NCBI GenBank assembly: GCA_013397935.1
Contig: VZRN01005169.1
Span: 1,336,584 to 1,400,583, forward strand
Length of the DNA stretch: 64,000 nucleotides
Reading direction: 5' to 3'
Source: Dasyornis broadbenti
Taxonomy: Eukaryota > Chordata > Aves > Passeriformes > Dasyornithidae
Shown here: positions 1 through 15,300 of the stretch, in pieces
How the letters are laid out: each line of letters begins with the position of its first letter
How positions within the stretch are numbered: the stretch's first letter is position 1
Program-made: the position numbers and the translations under genes
The notes under the pieces: model-generated
The model's input: the letters and a program-made list of their open reading frames with translations, nothing else
Database searches by the model: none
Told to the model about the DNA's origin: nothing

Positions 1-253
1 GTATTCTGTAGTTGATGGTATTTGGCATTTTACCTATAGCAGTAGTTTTGAAGGAAATTAACTGTGAAGGATTCCAACAGGAAGTGGTAGTTCTACCTTC
101 TTGTGTTATTTTTAAATGATATTGCTAGCTGAAGTGGGCCCAAAATTTGCATGTATGTTGTTCTGTCAGTCTATGCACTTATTTTCACAAGTAAAATGGT
201 ACCCGTATTTGTACACATAAATACATTTTTGTTTATAAATTGTCTGTTTGCAG

Positions 254-362
254 GTTGGATTTGCTACCATTTTATGCAAGACTGGTTGCCACACTGCATC
301 CATGTATGTCTGATGTAGCAGAGGATCTCTGCTCCATGCTGAAAGGGGATTTCAGATTCCAT
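254..362 (+). CDS. UPF2: UPF2 exon, window exon 1 (end of MIF4G-2)
   Basis: Preceded by tttgcag and followed by gtatgt. The first base completes a codon from the exon to the left; it then reads LDLLPFYARLVATLHP and ends after FRFH in phase 0. The helical MIF4G-type sequence is near-identical to vertebrate UPF2. Confidence 0.95.
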
Positions 363-3300
363 GTATGTTTTGGTGATTTAGTTTTTTACATTCAGATTAA
401 CCAATCTCGTAAGTCATTCTTTGGGGAAAAAATTAACATTTTTTGCTGTGTAGATACTAATTCTAAAATTCAGTGAATATTTTTCTGTCAGCTCAGCAGT
501 TCTAGAATACTAGATTTGTAAAAGAGAAGTTTTTGCAACTTTCCATGTATACTTGCATATTTATATAAATGAACTGTATAACAGTTACAACAAAAGTTAC
601 AAAATTTAGAAACTCTGCTCCATCTGTTAAGAGTTTTCTATAAATTAAGAACTTGCTTTTAAAATGAGACCTGACCTATTCTAACAACGTTTCCCACTCT
701 GAGGCTACTATTGTAGTGATTACTAATGCCATATAGTATTTAATTCAAATTAGATTTTACAATTTTCATCTATTGAAATTTTCCCCACAATGTATTTTTC
801 AGTGTTATTTCTTTCACTTGTCTTTGTAAGTATTGTAATCAAACTGGTTATGGTACACAGTGATGACTTTCACCATTTTCTCAATTTTGTGGCACAGATT
901 CAATTTTTTTTTTCTAGTACTGACATTAAAATTGTGTATAAGTGGCTCAGACTTACTTGAAACTTAACTATGTGAAGTTAACTATTCTCAGAAAAACCTC
1001 CTTCTGTTGGGGAAATACAATTTTGTATTTTGTGAATTATGTTTACTCATAGATATATGCACTTTGTTACTAAATTTATGCTGAATGTCAGTAATTTTAA
1101 CAGAAAAAAGTCTGCACATTAATAAATCTGACTTGAAAAAGCCATCAATGTTTAATATTTCCTTGAGGACCATACAAGTGGCCCTATTCACATAGAGACT
1201 TCTTACTGATTCTGAAAATATAGAATCTAGAATACTTGATCACAACTTCAGTGTGGCAAAGGAGGAGGTTCTATAACTGTAGGTATGTTAGAGGAATTAA
1301 TTGTTTTGGGTGGTGGGGAGATGGGGAAAGGAATTCAAAATCTTCTGAAGAAACAAGGTTGTTGAGAGAATTTTAGGAAACCCAATGAGAAGTTTAGGTG
1401 GAACTTGAGGAATCAAACCAATACCAAACACTACTGAATTCCCAAGTGTATTTTGTTCATGTTCAGATCAAAGTAATTTAGAAGAGATGAGTATTTTTGA
1501 GGTCCTAAAATCAATTTTTTGTTGTTTTTTTTTTTTTAGGTAAGAAAAAAGGACCAGATCAACATTGAAACAAAGAATAAAACTGTGAGATTTATTGGTG
1601 AGCTTACCAAGTTTAAGATGTTCTCCAAAAACGATACTCTCCACTGTTTGAAGGTTGGTGTTGTAATAGTCCTGTACTTCTGCATATGCTGATAATGTGT
1701 CCCCATCCTATTCCTCTTCACTTACCTGCTGTTGATTGTACCTGAATTCATTTCATCGGATGTTTTTTTAAACTCTGGTGTCTGTTGCTACGGTGTATAG
1801 GAGACTTTCATAGCTTTTATAGAAGTTAGAATGTTTTACCTCTGCTAATGGGAGGAATATATTAAAATAAACTTCTACATTTGGACATGACCAAACAGCT
1901 AATCACTTTCTTTGTAGGTATGGCAGACATTGCTGCTTATTAATCTGCTGTACATTGCAAAAATTCCACTATGTTGATTTCAATTAATATTTTTGCAGAG
2001 AAAATAATAAGAGAGTAAGAGAGGAGGCCTAGAGGCAAAAAGCTTTTCAGGGGTGCAAGGAGAGGCTTTTATGCCATTTTAGCAGGTGCTTTTGTTTGTT
2101 GAGGAACAAAACATCTCTGGAAAGCATTAATCTCTAGGCACATCATCTCACTTTGCATGCTGATAAACATTCAAACTTTGATGTCAAGTCCCAAATTAAA
2201 ATTAGGTTTTAAAAAATAAAAGTGCCTTTAATAAAGGGTGCTTGAGACTCACAGCTTAAGATCATTTTCTGTGTGAATAGTTTCTATTCATTGACATGTT
2301 AGATATCAAAGCTGAATTCCTAAAAAAATTTATATCACTCATAATTTCTCCTCTCTTGTCTATAAAATACTGTAAAATGCAAAGCTGTATTAATTATAGT
2401 TATTGCTTAACTTAAAATGGTTCAGTTGGGTGTGTTCTGAGGTTACTGTGCCCTTGTGCATTATGATTTGGTAATTTGGGTGGGGTTTTTATGCTGGTCT
2501 TTTGAAGCATCGTGTCCTTCTGAAGCCTAAAATTGGGGTCTGTAGACTGTTCTTGTAAGAATTTTAAAATGAGATTAGTCTTTTGAATGTTCATAGAATT
2601 GTTTGGGTTGGATGGGACCTTAAAAGCCATCTGGTTCCAACCCCCTGCCTTGGACAGGGACACCTTCCTCCTAGGCCAGGTTGCTCAGTGCTCCATCCAG
2701 CCTGGCCTTGAACACTTCCAAGCATGGGGCATCTACAACTTTTTTGGGCAACCTGTGCTAGGGCCTCACCAATCCTAGCATCTGATCAGTGAAATCAATT
2801 TGTATTATTTCCATCAAGAATTTAGAGCACCATCATAGTGTCCAATCTGGTGGATATAATTTAAAGTTTTCTACAATTGAAAATGATGTTTAACAAGCTG
2901 TGCTTTTATATAAATACACACTAGATGCTTCTGTCAGACTTCTCTCATCACCATATTGAGATGGCATGTACTTTGCTGGAAACCTGTGGAAGATTCCTCT
3001 TCAGATCACCAGAATCTCACTTAAGAACCAGCGTTCTTTTGGTAAGAGAAAACTTGTTGTCTTACGGGGGGAGGGTGTCATGCCCTGACTTTAAGCAGTT
3101 ACTTTAAGGCAATTTTTTAAACCATTCTGGAGAAGTCCAGTTGACCTAAAAATCTCTTCATGACTTGAAATAAAATGTAAAGAAAAGAATTCCATTTCAG
3201 AAGTAAAAAGCTATTGCTTTTGAACTACGAGTAATTCAGAGATAGGACAAATCCAGAGGATGACGTTGAGAGAATGTTGTAGCTGTACCTGAACATGTCT

Positions 3301-6300
3301 GAGATAACTGTTTGAGGGGGGAAATGGTAGTGAATGGAACCAGACATGATTTCAACTGGAGGTGAAGACAGTTGTGAAAGAGGTGGTTTCTATGCCCTGC
3401 GTAATGATCTGAGGTTCTAAATTTGAAGAAAAAGCTTATGAAGACTGTAGGGGAAGCAGTGTTAGAAATAGAGGTTGGGAATTATGGTAAGATTAGAATT
3501 GGGATCTGTAAGTCTGGAGAAGTACTGGCAAAGACTTAAAACCAGCTAGAACTGAATGTATATACTGATTTGAGAGACAATCCTAAAACTCTGTGTCCAA
3601 GGCAAGAGACAGAGACAGATATGGTTGAAGAAGGCCTTCAAAGATACGTTCACCTTCTCTTAAACCAGTAGTCTCTCTTCGTGTGCTATAGTTAATGGAG
3701 AAGCAGCTGCATACTTTGGGGTATTGTTGTACAATTTCTTTTCCACAAAATACTATTTCTTTCTGAACCTCTTTGAATGTCAGAACATCTGAGGTGGTAC
3801 AGTCATGAGAGGAAAGAGATGGGCAAATTAACTGTCAGTTCCTTGGCTCTTGCTTTTTGTAGCAGTGTACTTTGTATCTTGGCAGGTTTGAATCTCAATT
3901 TTCTAAAGATTTGCCAGCCAATGTGTTCTGTTGTTAAATACATTCCTTTCCATAATCAAGTATTTTTCCCCTGAAAACACTGTTCCATTATCTTTAAAAG
4001 ACATTTTATTCATTGCCATCACTTTTTAGTAGTTAATAAAAATTTTAGAAGTCAGGAAAAATTAAATACTTTTACTAGAGCTGGCTTTTGTAACTGGCTG
4101 CTTTTAGTGTTATGTACTACAAAAGTGCTAATTGTTAGCTGGATTGCTGGAATCTGCTGGATGAATGCTAAGCATGGCTTAACTGTGAAGCGCAAGACAA
4201 ACCACAAACACTGCTTTGGATAAGCAGTCTTTCCTTATGCATTGAGGAACCAGAAGAAAGGTGGAAGATGGCAAATAAGTTTGGAATATCTATTTATTAA
4301 GATGTAAAATAGGCTAAATAGATTTACATTCTGCATCCATCTTAATAGCTGCATCTTCTGACGTTCCCCTAAAAAAACTATAGAGATTAATTTTGACTTA
4401 AATAGTCTTATACAAATTGGATCATAATCGTATGATACAAGTTAGTGTGAACTGTGGAAAAGATTTCTCCCAAAGCAAGCTGATTACAATCTTGTGGTAA
4501 AAAATATAAGCAACTGTAAAGCTGATCATCTCAATGACTCTTATGGGTAGAATTAAGGCCTGTTGATCCTCCAAATAATTATTGGTCTTAATCTTTACTG
4601 CTGATGATGTATTTTGTAATAAGATTCCAAACGGCTGCATGTTTCCTATTAAAGACAATGTGGCTTTGTCCTGGTATGGAAGAAAGTTGTAGCTAAGAAT
4701 GGATTTTAAAAGTAATTAAGGGAAAATTAATTCTTGAGAAATAAGGTGTTTTATAAGAGACTTGCAAACTTAGTGGCACTAAGTAATTTATTCTAGAGAA
4801 GCATTTAATGATCATATCCTGGTTTTGTGGAACTGCTTCATGTTCTGCAAATTATTTAGAAATTCTTCTTTTATTAGGACAGTGGTTTTTTCTGGTAATT
4901 GTCTTCTGGGCAAATCTTTCAAATTCTGTGTCCTTCATGTAATTTAAAATACTAATGTAAAACTAGATTGGCTTTAGGATTGGTCTGTTGATAAATGAAT
5001 TATTTGAATTGGATTATTTGAATTGGATCTTTGAAAGGAAGATCATCTTAATTTATGTTTATATAGCATAATCAAGTTAAAATGTCAAAGTCTTGTATTA
5101 TGCTGTTGTGGTCGTGCTAAAAGAATATTTGAAATTTTGGTATTAAAAGCCTCCTGATGCATTTTTAATCATTTAACTTAGACAATGGTGTTAAGCTTTA
5201 GGCCAAGGTCACTTATGTTGATAAATATGCAGAACTTAAGCTACATGATGGCTTCATTCTTGGTGTGACTCCTTTTATAGGTGGTGTTAAAATTGTGGGC
5301 GATGTTTGCACAGGCAGAGGCTGTGGCAAAGTATATGCAGTTCATGTAGACTGTGTTAATTCACTGTAACAGTAACGGGCTTCAGGAAATGAAAATTTTT
5401 CATTTTGAACTGTTGGAATGAGTGGCGGGGCAGAGCAATGCAGGCAGTAAAGGGAAGGAGAAGCGGAACAGTTTCAGTATTTTACTATAATCTGATGTTT
5501 AAATGTCAGTCCTGCTGAAATGCTTTCCAAAGTTGGGGTTTTCATGCTGCTTAGGTTTTGATTAGTTACTTCTTTCTTTTTTTCCTTTCCTAATGGTCAC
5601 CAGATTTTCTTTTCAAAGGCATCTGCAATATATGCTGCATGCAGAGAGATTTTATTACTCACCAAGAAGAAAAACCCAAATAGTTTTAATATTTTAATCT
5701 GGATACTTTAATGTTGTTTGTGGTGTGTTTTTATCAAAGGAAAAACAGAAACCTGATCTTCAAATGTATTGCTTTACCTGTGCAGTTCTTCATTTAGCCT
5801 CGTAAAATGAAGACCTGAAGTAGTTGATGAGCTTAAAGCACTTTAGGCTGCAAATCTTGCTTTTTTCTTCTGGATTGTGTCGAAGTTTTTGTTACAACGA
5901 ACAGTGTGGTGTTATGATTTCTCTTTCCTGCCTGTCCATCTGATGTCTTAACTGAAAAGTGACTGAAACACAGTTTCTTGAAATGCTGGTATTTTTAATA
6001 GAGTAGAGATTAAGACTAATACAGTCCACCTATAGTTAGAATACATACTCAGGACTGCTCCAAAACCAATACATTACAGTGATTTTGAGACTTTGGGTAG
6101 TACATATTGTCTCTTCTGGGAAGAAAGATTTTAATTATAAACTATTATTTACAGTATAATGTACAACTTTTTTAAAAAGTGAAATATACAAATTATGTAG
6201 GTTTAGGGATTTTTAAATGTTATTTGCAAACCTTTCTGCCATTTTCTCTGCTATGCTTCACTTTGCCCCATTTCATTTTTCAGTTTATAGTATAGCATGA

Positions 6301-9300
6301 TAAATGCCTTTAAGGCAGAAAGGTGTATTTTCTCCTGATATATCTAGAAAAGGTGAAAAATGTTCAAAGGTAACATTAACATATATGACATGGTAAGGTT
6401 TGGGAATTTTCTACTCTAAGTGGTTTTTCCCCACATAAAACAATTTATGTACTCAATTGTTAAGTGCTGTGCATCTGTTAGGTGCCTGTAGGAAAATGTG
6501 CTGCTACTTGACAGAAATTTCCCATTTGAAAAGGAACAGTCTTAGGGAATCAAAGGAAAGACCATTTGTGTCGTGGAAAAGGTTAAGAATTAAATGCCTT
6601 GGGGTTGGTGTCAGATGGAGACCTTCCTGGTGATAGATGACTAAAATCCAGGAGGAAAATGACATTATTTGTTGGGTTACTATGTTACACAAAGCTACTC
6701 TTCCTCATTGAATTAGCAGCTGAAACTCAAGGTTAAGGAGTTGTTTGAGTACATTGACATTTCAGTTGAACTGAATCACTGCCTTGTAAAAGAGATGTTA
6801 AATTTTTCAGGTTTAGTGGAAAGGCCACCAGCATGAAAAACAGTGCTTCTTTACCAATAACCAGAGAAGGTTTTAACTCTTGGTTGGTTTACTGGGCTGC
6901 ATGAATGTATATACTAACATTTGTGTGTGGGGAAGAAACACTACATAAAAGTTAATTTCGTTTTTCTGTTTAAAGTTGTAAATTACTGTGTAGCCAACTT
7001 CTAGTAAATAATAAAGTTTACACAAGTCCAGTTTCTTGGTGAACCACCATAGAGTGATTTAGAATATGTAGGATCACTTAATAACATTATACCTATATAC
7101 ATATTAATACACAGATGCATATTAAAAAGTATTTAATAATGGAATTAAGCTCATCCTCAACTGTAAAAATAAAAAGCTTAGAACTGCTATATTAGTTCTG
7201 GTACAGAATTTTTAGATAAAAGAAAATTTTAAACCTCGCAAAATAAGCCTTAACTTACATATTTAAAATGAAATATGGAGAAGAGATTGTATTCAGTGAG
7301 GAAAATCAGGACAATCCTGACAATTAAGCACAGTAATTAGTGTTGACTCTTACTTGTCTGATTTTTCCTGAAATATTACTTTGTAGTAGATACTGTTTTT
7401 CTTGCAGTCGATTCTGCTTGGGTAAACAGAAGCAATGGAGCATGGAATAAGGAAAATTCTTTTGTCTAAACCTTTGGAAATTCATATGAAACCAACAAAA
7501 CTCTCTGGAGTTACATGCTGATGTAAAAAGTAGATTGCCAGGCTTATGATGATTCACTGTGTTTGTACCAAGACATCAGTGTTTCAGCTACTTTAGTTAA
7601 ATGAAATCTAGTTAAATAATGTTTTGAACAGAGTTACTAGTAATCTTATCAACCATTTATCCGAACAGTAGCATTTAGATTTTGAATTAAATTTTAAATA
7701 CTTGTCTGAAACCTTTTTTACCACAGGTGAACCATTATAAAAATAAGAATCGTAAAGAAAAATGACCACAGAAAGAGCAACACAGAGCCATATATATATG
7801 CTTTGTCCTTTTTTCTCTCTACCCAAGCTTTTAACTTACTTTTCTGCAACCTTTCATGTTTACTGTATCCCAAATGTAACTCTAAAAGCCTTTGGCTTGA
7901 AAATGTAGTATGTCAGCATCTCTAACTGGTCGTTTGCATTTGTTTCCAGGAACAAATGATGAGGAAAAAACAAGCAATGCATCTTGATGCACGCTATGTT
8001 ACAATGGTAGAAAATGCCTATTACTACTGTAATCCCCCTCCAGCTGAAAAAACTGTGAAGAAAAAACGTCCTCCTTTGCAGGAATATATCCGTAAACTTC
8101 TTTACAAGGACCTCTCCAAGGTCACCACAGAGAAGGTAAATCTTTTCAAAATCTTTAATACAGTTTGTACTGAAAATGGTGTAGTAGTAACTTCAAAAAG
8201 GTTTGGGGAGGGTTATAGTTTTTTCAGTTGAAAGGAAGAGGGATCATTTTTGTATCCCTTATTAAGATGGTTTAATTTCTTTTATTGGAACCCATAGAAG
8301 CTCCAGCTGTGGACCTGTGTTCTCAACAGCATCAAGTGCTGAACAAAGGGAGAGTGCGAGGAGAATCATTGTGTCCTATACGTTGTGTTAGGAGAGAAGA
8401 GACAAAAGGCTTCACTTAAATAAAGACTGTAAGATCAAGGAAATTATGGTACAGCCTTGGACAGCTTGATTAGTAGCTTGAGGACAGCAGTTGAGTTATG
8501 CACATGAAGCCTTCCATAGCCACTGCAGGTCTGGAGGATGTTGTTTGTAGGAGAACGAGGTTGTTTGTAGGAGAACGAGGTTGTTTGCAGGTGCTTACAG
8601 GGATTTTATACCAACCAGAAGAGATGGGGGATGACAGGGAGCACCTTGATATTTTACCTGCTAAAATGTGAAGCTTGTCTTAAAATTTGGTTTAGGTCCT
8701 GAGACAGATGCGCAAGCTGCCTTGGCAGGATGCAGAAGTTAAGGACTATGTTATATGCTGTATGATCAACATCTGGAATGTGAAATATAATAGTATTCAC
8801 TGTGTAGCCAACCTCTTAGCAGGGTTGGTCCTTTACCAGGAAGATGTCGGAATTCATGTTGTAGATGGAGTGCTAGAAGATATTCGACTAGGAATGGAGG
8901 TAAACAATCAGTATTCTTCTTAAGCTATACTCATCTACTTGTGTTGAAAGAAAAACTAAAATAACATTGCTTTTCTTTTGTCTGATGATGTCTCCTACCT
9001 CAGTTATTTGCTTTATGTAGGTTTATTTAAATTAATGGAATACCTCCCTCAAAAAACCACAACAAAACCAAACTAGCAACAAGACAGTTGTTTTGGTCCC
9101 TTTATTATAGTAAGGGCATAAAATTTATTCTTTTACAGTGTAGACTTATTTATGCAACTTCAAGTAACTTTGAAGACTAGTCCGTATTTTAATAGATGTT
9201 ATAACTACAAGAATTCTCTGGGAGATGAAAAGTCATCATATATTTATTATAGAGTATATGCTAAATGTATTGGAGCTTTAATACAAGCAGAGCAGCTTTC

Positions 9301-12300
9301 ATAACTACTTTTGAATGTTTACTTTTGTGTAATGTGTGTAGCCATAAATAACTATCTTTTATTATAAGAAATTCTATCAATTTTTTTATACACTTTTTTT
9401 CTTTGTAAAAGATTGGTTGAGTTTGGGGTTTTTAATGTTCTCTTGTATCTGCGTGATAGAGTGAATTTTCTTGTTCTTTTTTGATAAAGGTTAATCAACC
9501 CAAGTTTAACCAACGGCGGATCAGCAGTGCCAAGTTTTTGGGGGAGCTTTACAATTATCGAATGGTGGAGTCAGCTGTAATATTTAGAACTCTGTATTCC
9601 TTCACCTCCTTTGGTGTGAACCCTGATGGCAGCCCTAGTCCACTGGACCCTCCAGAGCATCTTTTCAGAATCAGACTTGTCTGTACTATCCTTGATACCT
9701 GCGGGCAGTATTTTGACAGAGGATCCAGCAAACGAAAACTTGATTGCTTCCTTGTATATTTTCAGGTATTCTAAATTTTACACAGTTCTGTAGAATTCTT
9801 TAGCAGGCTAATGTAAGTCAGTCTGGTACATACTTCTCTCATTGTTCTCCAGCACTATAATTTTTAGAATCTTGTCTGTCTGGTAACAGTTTTATTTTCA
9901 AGTGATGTGTATGTTGAGTTATACCAAAATGATCAGGAGGTTGCTGAGCTTGAAGAAGAGAAAATTATTTAGGTTGCTGTCCTCAGCTAATTGCTTTTGT
10001 AGAGAAAGAAGAGTCAGATACTTCTCAGGCATGGACAGTAGAAGGATAAGAGGTAATGGGCACAAGTTGCAGCAACGAAGGTTCTGACTCTGTAGATGTA
10101 ATGAAGTGAGAAAAAGATGTCATTATGAGAGTGTGTAAATATTGAAGTGGGGAATTCCAAACCACGGGATTCATGCTAAGATGTGTTGGATTTAATATCT
10201 TTTTCTGCTTTTCTCTATAATTTATACTAAAACAAGGGTATTAAAAATTAAGGTGATAATGAAGTATTTCAAACATTCAGGAATCAAATCCCTCATCTGT
10301 ATGCAAAGTGTAAAATGATGTTTTGAAGTACCTCAGAATCAAATCTCTGAATGGTTTGGGTTGTCAGGGACCTCAAGAATCGTCTTGTTCAAACCCCCTG
10401 CCAAGGGCAAGGACACCTCCCACTAGACCAGGTTGCTCACAGTATGATATGGTCTGATTTTTAAATGCAAAAATAAAATGCAAAAATAAAATGTTTTGGG
10501 GAAGACATCATTATATTTCTGTTACACCTAATAATTTCAGCAAGCCCTCTTTTTGACCATGTCACCTTTTAAGTAAGATTATGTCCTCATACTTCATTTT
10601 TAGAGGCAGTTTTTTGCAGCACATTTTTTCTCAGGTTTTACTGTTAGGTTCACTTAAAATCAGTATTTATTTTTTATGATGTCATGTTTCCCCCACTTCT
10701 CCCCATAATATGCCTTCGGGGGAATTCATTTTCTTGAAAATATTTGGGTAGGGAACTGAAAGCTGGCTGGTTGTTAAGTGCTCATCTCTTGTAGACAGAG
10801 TCTACTGAGTCTCAGTCGACTGAGAAGGCACTTTCTTGTCAGGGCTTTTTTTGCTCAGTCTTCATACTTGTAGTAGTTATAATAGAAGGAGCATATTCTT
10901 AATGTTTGTGATATCCAGTGTTATCAAACAGTTTTTTAGTGATACCTGAATATCTAATTAGTTGCATGAAACAGGGAGTGATGTAAGTATTTTGCAATTT
11001 TTACTGTACAAACATGGCATTTTAAACTTTATAGCTTAAATGGTTTATAAATGTCAGTATGCATATAATTGATTTGAATATTTTGTATTCTAGCGGTATG
11101 TGTGGTGGAAAAAAAGTCTAGATGTTTGGACGAAAGACCACCCTTTTCCTATAGACATAGACTATATGATCAGTGATACTCTGGAACTGCTGAGACCAAA
11201 GATAAAACTCTGTAATTCTCTGGAAGAAGCTGTCAGACAGGTGCAAGACTTGGAACGAGAATTCTTAATAAAATTGGGTAAGAAAATGTGCAAGGGAAGT
11301 TAAGTGTTTTTGGCAATTCCTGTAGTTCTTAAAATTGTCTCTTTATTATGGTAATAGGTAACTATTGTTGTTGTTATGATCATTTTATTCTCATGATAGA
11401 AATGTTTTTGTAACTTCTTTGCATGTTTCTAATCACCATAAATATCATGCAGAACCTCCATAACTCAAAGTAATAGATGTTGTAAAAAATAGTCAGTATG
11501 AATACTCTTACTATAATAGTATTTGGAGAACAGAAGTGTGTGTGTGTATGTGTGCGTATTAATTTATGGAGTCACGTGGTACAAATGATGAGGAAGAAAA
11601 TTATTAATTTAATCAGAAAAATGTAGGAAGCACACTAATTTCAGGAGAAAAAAGGTTGGGCTGACAGCAGAGCTCAGTCAAAAATGTACTGATTAGTGAG
11701 TATCTAAAACTGTAATCATCATATTAACCTTTAAACCTCTTGTGCATATCCGTTCTTAGAAAATACTGGGTACTGCTGTGCTCATTACTTGTTAAATGGA
11801 GTTGTTTTCTGATCCTCCATTTTTATTTGAAAACAAGCTTGTTCATTAAAAGATTTTACATATAAATTCTGCACTTTTTAAGTGTTAATTAGAGCCTTAA
11901 TAGCACTTAATCTACTTGGACAAATTCAATTTTTAAGAATAATCCTTTAATTCAATGGGATGAATATGTCTAATAGCCATGCAAAATGTTGCATCTTCTC
12001 TTTTAGGAGGAACATTTTTTTTAATATGCTGTTCATTTATTTGACATGCCTTGAAATTCTGTATGTAGGGAAAAGCAGATTAGAATTCCTCTATGGTATG
12101 ATCTAAATTCATGGATTTTACGCTCTCAAAATGATAACCAAGAAGAAATATACAACTAGTTATATATACTGTAATATTCTTTTGAAAGGTACTCAGCACT
12201 TCCTTCCTACAAATAATAGGAGCTTCACAAAACTTTACACTAACAGATGACCCTAAGTGTGGTTGGTGTAATGCTAAAAAAGGAATGACAAACTGCATAG

Positions 12301-15300
12301 TAACTAATTTACTATCCTTAGTAAATTGCTAGAAAAATTACTGGCTTAGAAGGCTGGCATCAGTAACCATGATCCTCTGGAGGATTAAGTGGCTTTGCAA
12401 ATTAATGAAAGACAAAAAAAAAGAATGTATGAGAACAATAGTATATGCTGGAAGTTTGGGGTTTTTGCATTAGATGATTTAAATATTGCAATAATCCTTC
12501 TCTAAAAACAGACCTTTGTTTTTTTTTCCTGAATCAGATCCATGCTCAGGAAATCGGTATCTAAGACTAAATTGGACACTAAAACACTGAAAAAAGCTAA
12601 AACTTATTTTTCATTTCTGTGAAAATGGTATAAACAGACAATGGTATTACATTGAAGGATGCCTTACTGAAAGAAAGGAGATATTTATGTTTGATATTTT
12701 ACACACAGAATAAAATAAAACATCTTGAGGGACAGAAGGCAAGCAGGTCAGCAGGAAAAACTGCAAGATGAACTAAAAGCAGTGTAAGAATTGTCAGGCC
12801 TGTCTGCAAGGAGGATGAGCACACCAGATAGTACTTGTGGAAGAGACTCTGCTTTCCCAGAGATTTCATATAGGCACCTACATCCTCACAGGCTCAAGTG
12901 CAGCCTCACAGCATTAGGAGAGAGTCATAAAGGCTTATTACAGGCTGAGAAAATTGTTTCAAAACTTAATTGACAATAGTGGGAAATACTGCAGAGAAGA
13001 CTGCAGGGGCTTCATGTCTCTGGGTTCTGCTGGTTTTGTGAAGTCTCTGTAGGCTGGTACTCAGATTTTGGTGTATGATTCAGTAAGGTCCTCATTTAGT
13101 TCGAGGATGTTTTGAAGCAGTTTGCACAGCTTCTTCTGTTCTCTGGGAGATGTTAAACATTCTCTCTAATGCATTCCTCCTTTTCTGACAGTACATTATT
13201 ACCTTTTTGAGTAAGTTAACTAAATAGGAACTATTTCATTCAGAAGTCAAATACTATGACCAACGGGAAGTTTTTGTGCTCATTAACAGTGGACTTTTGA
13301 AGTGATCTTCCACATATAATTTGAGTAGTTATATGTGTTCTAATGTTCTAAATCTTTCTCTTTTTCTGAATTTCAGGAATTGTGAATGACAAAGATTCCA
13401 AAGATTCCATTACAGAAGGAGAGAATCTGGAAGAGGATGAAGAAGAGGAGGAAGGTGGAGCAGAGACAGAGGAACAATCTGGAAATGAAAGTGAAGTAAA
13501 TGAGCCAGAAGAAGAGGTGAACTTAATAATTTACCTTGCCTTATGTAAAAGAAGTGATTTTGATTGCTTGGTACTTTCTGAAGCCCAATAAGTCACAGAG
13601 TTAGCAGGTGAAATGTGGGTATGCACAACCCAGTCAGTACTGTGAGGATATTCCCATCCCAGTGTTGTGTATGTGGAAAACAGAGTGTCTGAGATTTACT
13701 CCTTATTTTGGCAGAAACTTGAACCTGACAACTTTGCCCAGGGTATGTGCTGCTTCTGAACAAAAAGATACCTTTAGCTTTTGGCATGGAAAAAGACCAC
13801 TTTCAGATGACTTTCCTTATCTGTTGTAGAAGCAAGTGTATTGACTAAATGTCAAAGCAGTCATTAGGAAAAATAACAGGTGTTCAGGGTATGCTTGTGT
13901 AATATGAATAAATTAAAGATTTATGGAGCATAAAAACCTTCCTTGTTTACTGTGCTAATTATATTTTGAATCAAAAATGGTGGAGCCTATAGGAAAACCA
14001 CAAGTACACAGAAATTCTGACTTGTCACTATGACACAGCAAAATTGATGTGGTAATGGTATTGTTACAAGAAAATGAGTTCATCAAGGAAATAGGGAGCA
14101 GTTTTTCTCCATATGCTTGGGTTGGTTGGTTTACTAGTAAGCTTTCTTTCAATAGATGTCGCAGCATTAAAGATCCTGAAGTCTGACTGGGTTTGTGCCT
14201 TCACCCATAAATTAGTATTATTAGAATCACAAGCAGTTGAGGGGTGGGGAAGGCACCTCTGGAGATCCTTGTATTTCCCTTCTTCAGACTTCATCAGTTC
14301 TTACCTGTCTGTTACTCTGTTTTGTGGAGTTCCCTCTGAGTGGCAGCACAACCATCTCAGGTATTGGCCACCACTCCATTTTCTGCTGCACATTTCTGAA
14401 ATTAGCAGGTAAAGCTGAGTGAGTTCAGATTGAAACATTAAATAAAAACCATAACAAATTTACCAAGACTGAACTGAACTAAACAAGTTTGGATGGGAAG
14501 AGTTTAGAAAAGGTGCGGAAAATGTTTGAGGAACCAGCTATCATTCTTGTTTTAAAATAGTCAGCAGTTATAAATTTAATATTTCAGGAGGGCTCTGACA
14601 ATGAGGAAGAAGAGGGTGAAGAAGAGGAGGAAGAAAACACAGATTATCTTACAGACTCTAATAAGGAAAATGAAACCGATGAGGAGAATACGGTATGTAT
14701 TGAACTGTAGATAAATGAATTGAATTTGCATCTTTGGTTTGCTTTACTGAATGTTTTTTGCCAATGCTGCACATAACATATCTGGGAAAATACAGCAAGG
14801 GCACCTCCTGTTATTCTTTCAAATACATTTTGCAGTTTATTTTCATATTTACTACAACGTGTTTTCATAAGACTGTGAACTTTCACAGGTAGCTAGACTG
14901 GAAAATACTGTGTAAATGATGGTTTTGCAATGCCAGCAATAGTAGTAAACTGATAGGATACAAAAAGGTAAACTAATTACACGCTACTAGATCTCAAAAC
15001 AGAAAAAGATACAGGCTAAGAAGTGCAAAATTCCTAAAATACAAATTTGGTATTGGCAGATTATAACATTTGCGCTAAAGAACCTATCTGGTTGAGCCTG
15101 ATAGGCAGTTATATAGTAAGAAAATAAAGAAAATTATAGAACAATATGTTGGGGTACTGACTTCAGACTTTTTTTTGGTCATGTTGTGTTTTCCAAATAA
15201 TTGAAGGGTAGCCTTTGTCTTGAAAATACCATCTGACTTTAGGGACTTAATGGAAAATAGAGTTAAAATAGGTGTGCTAAGGATAGAGACTTTGTGCGCA

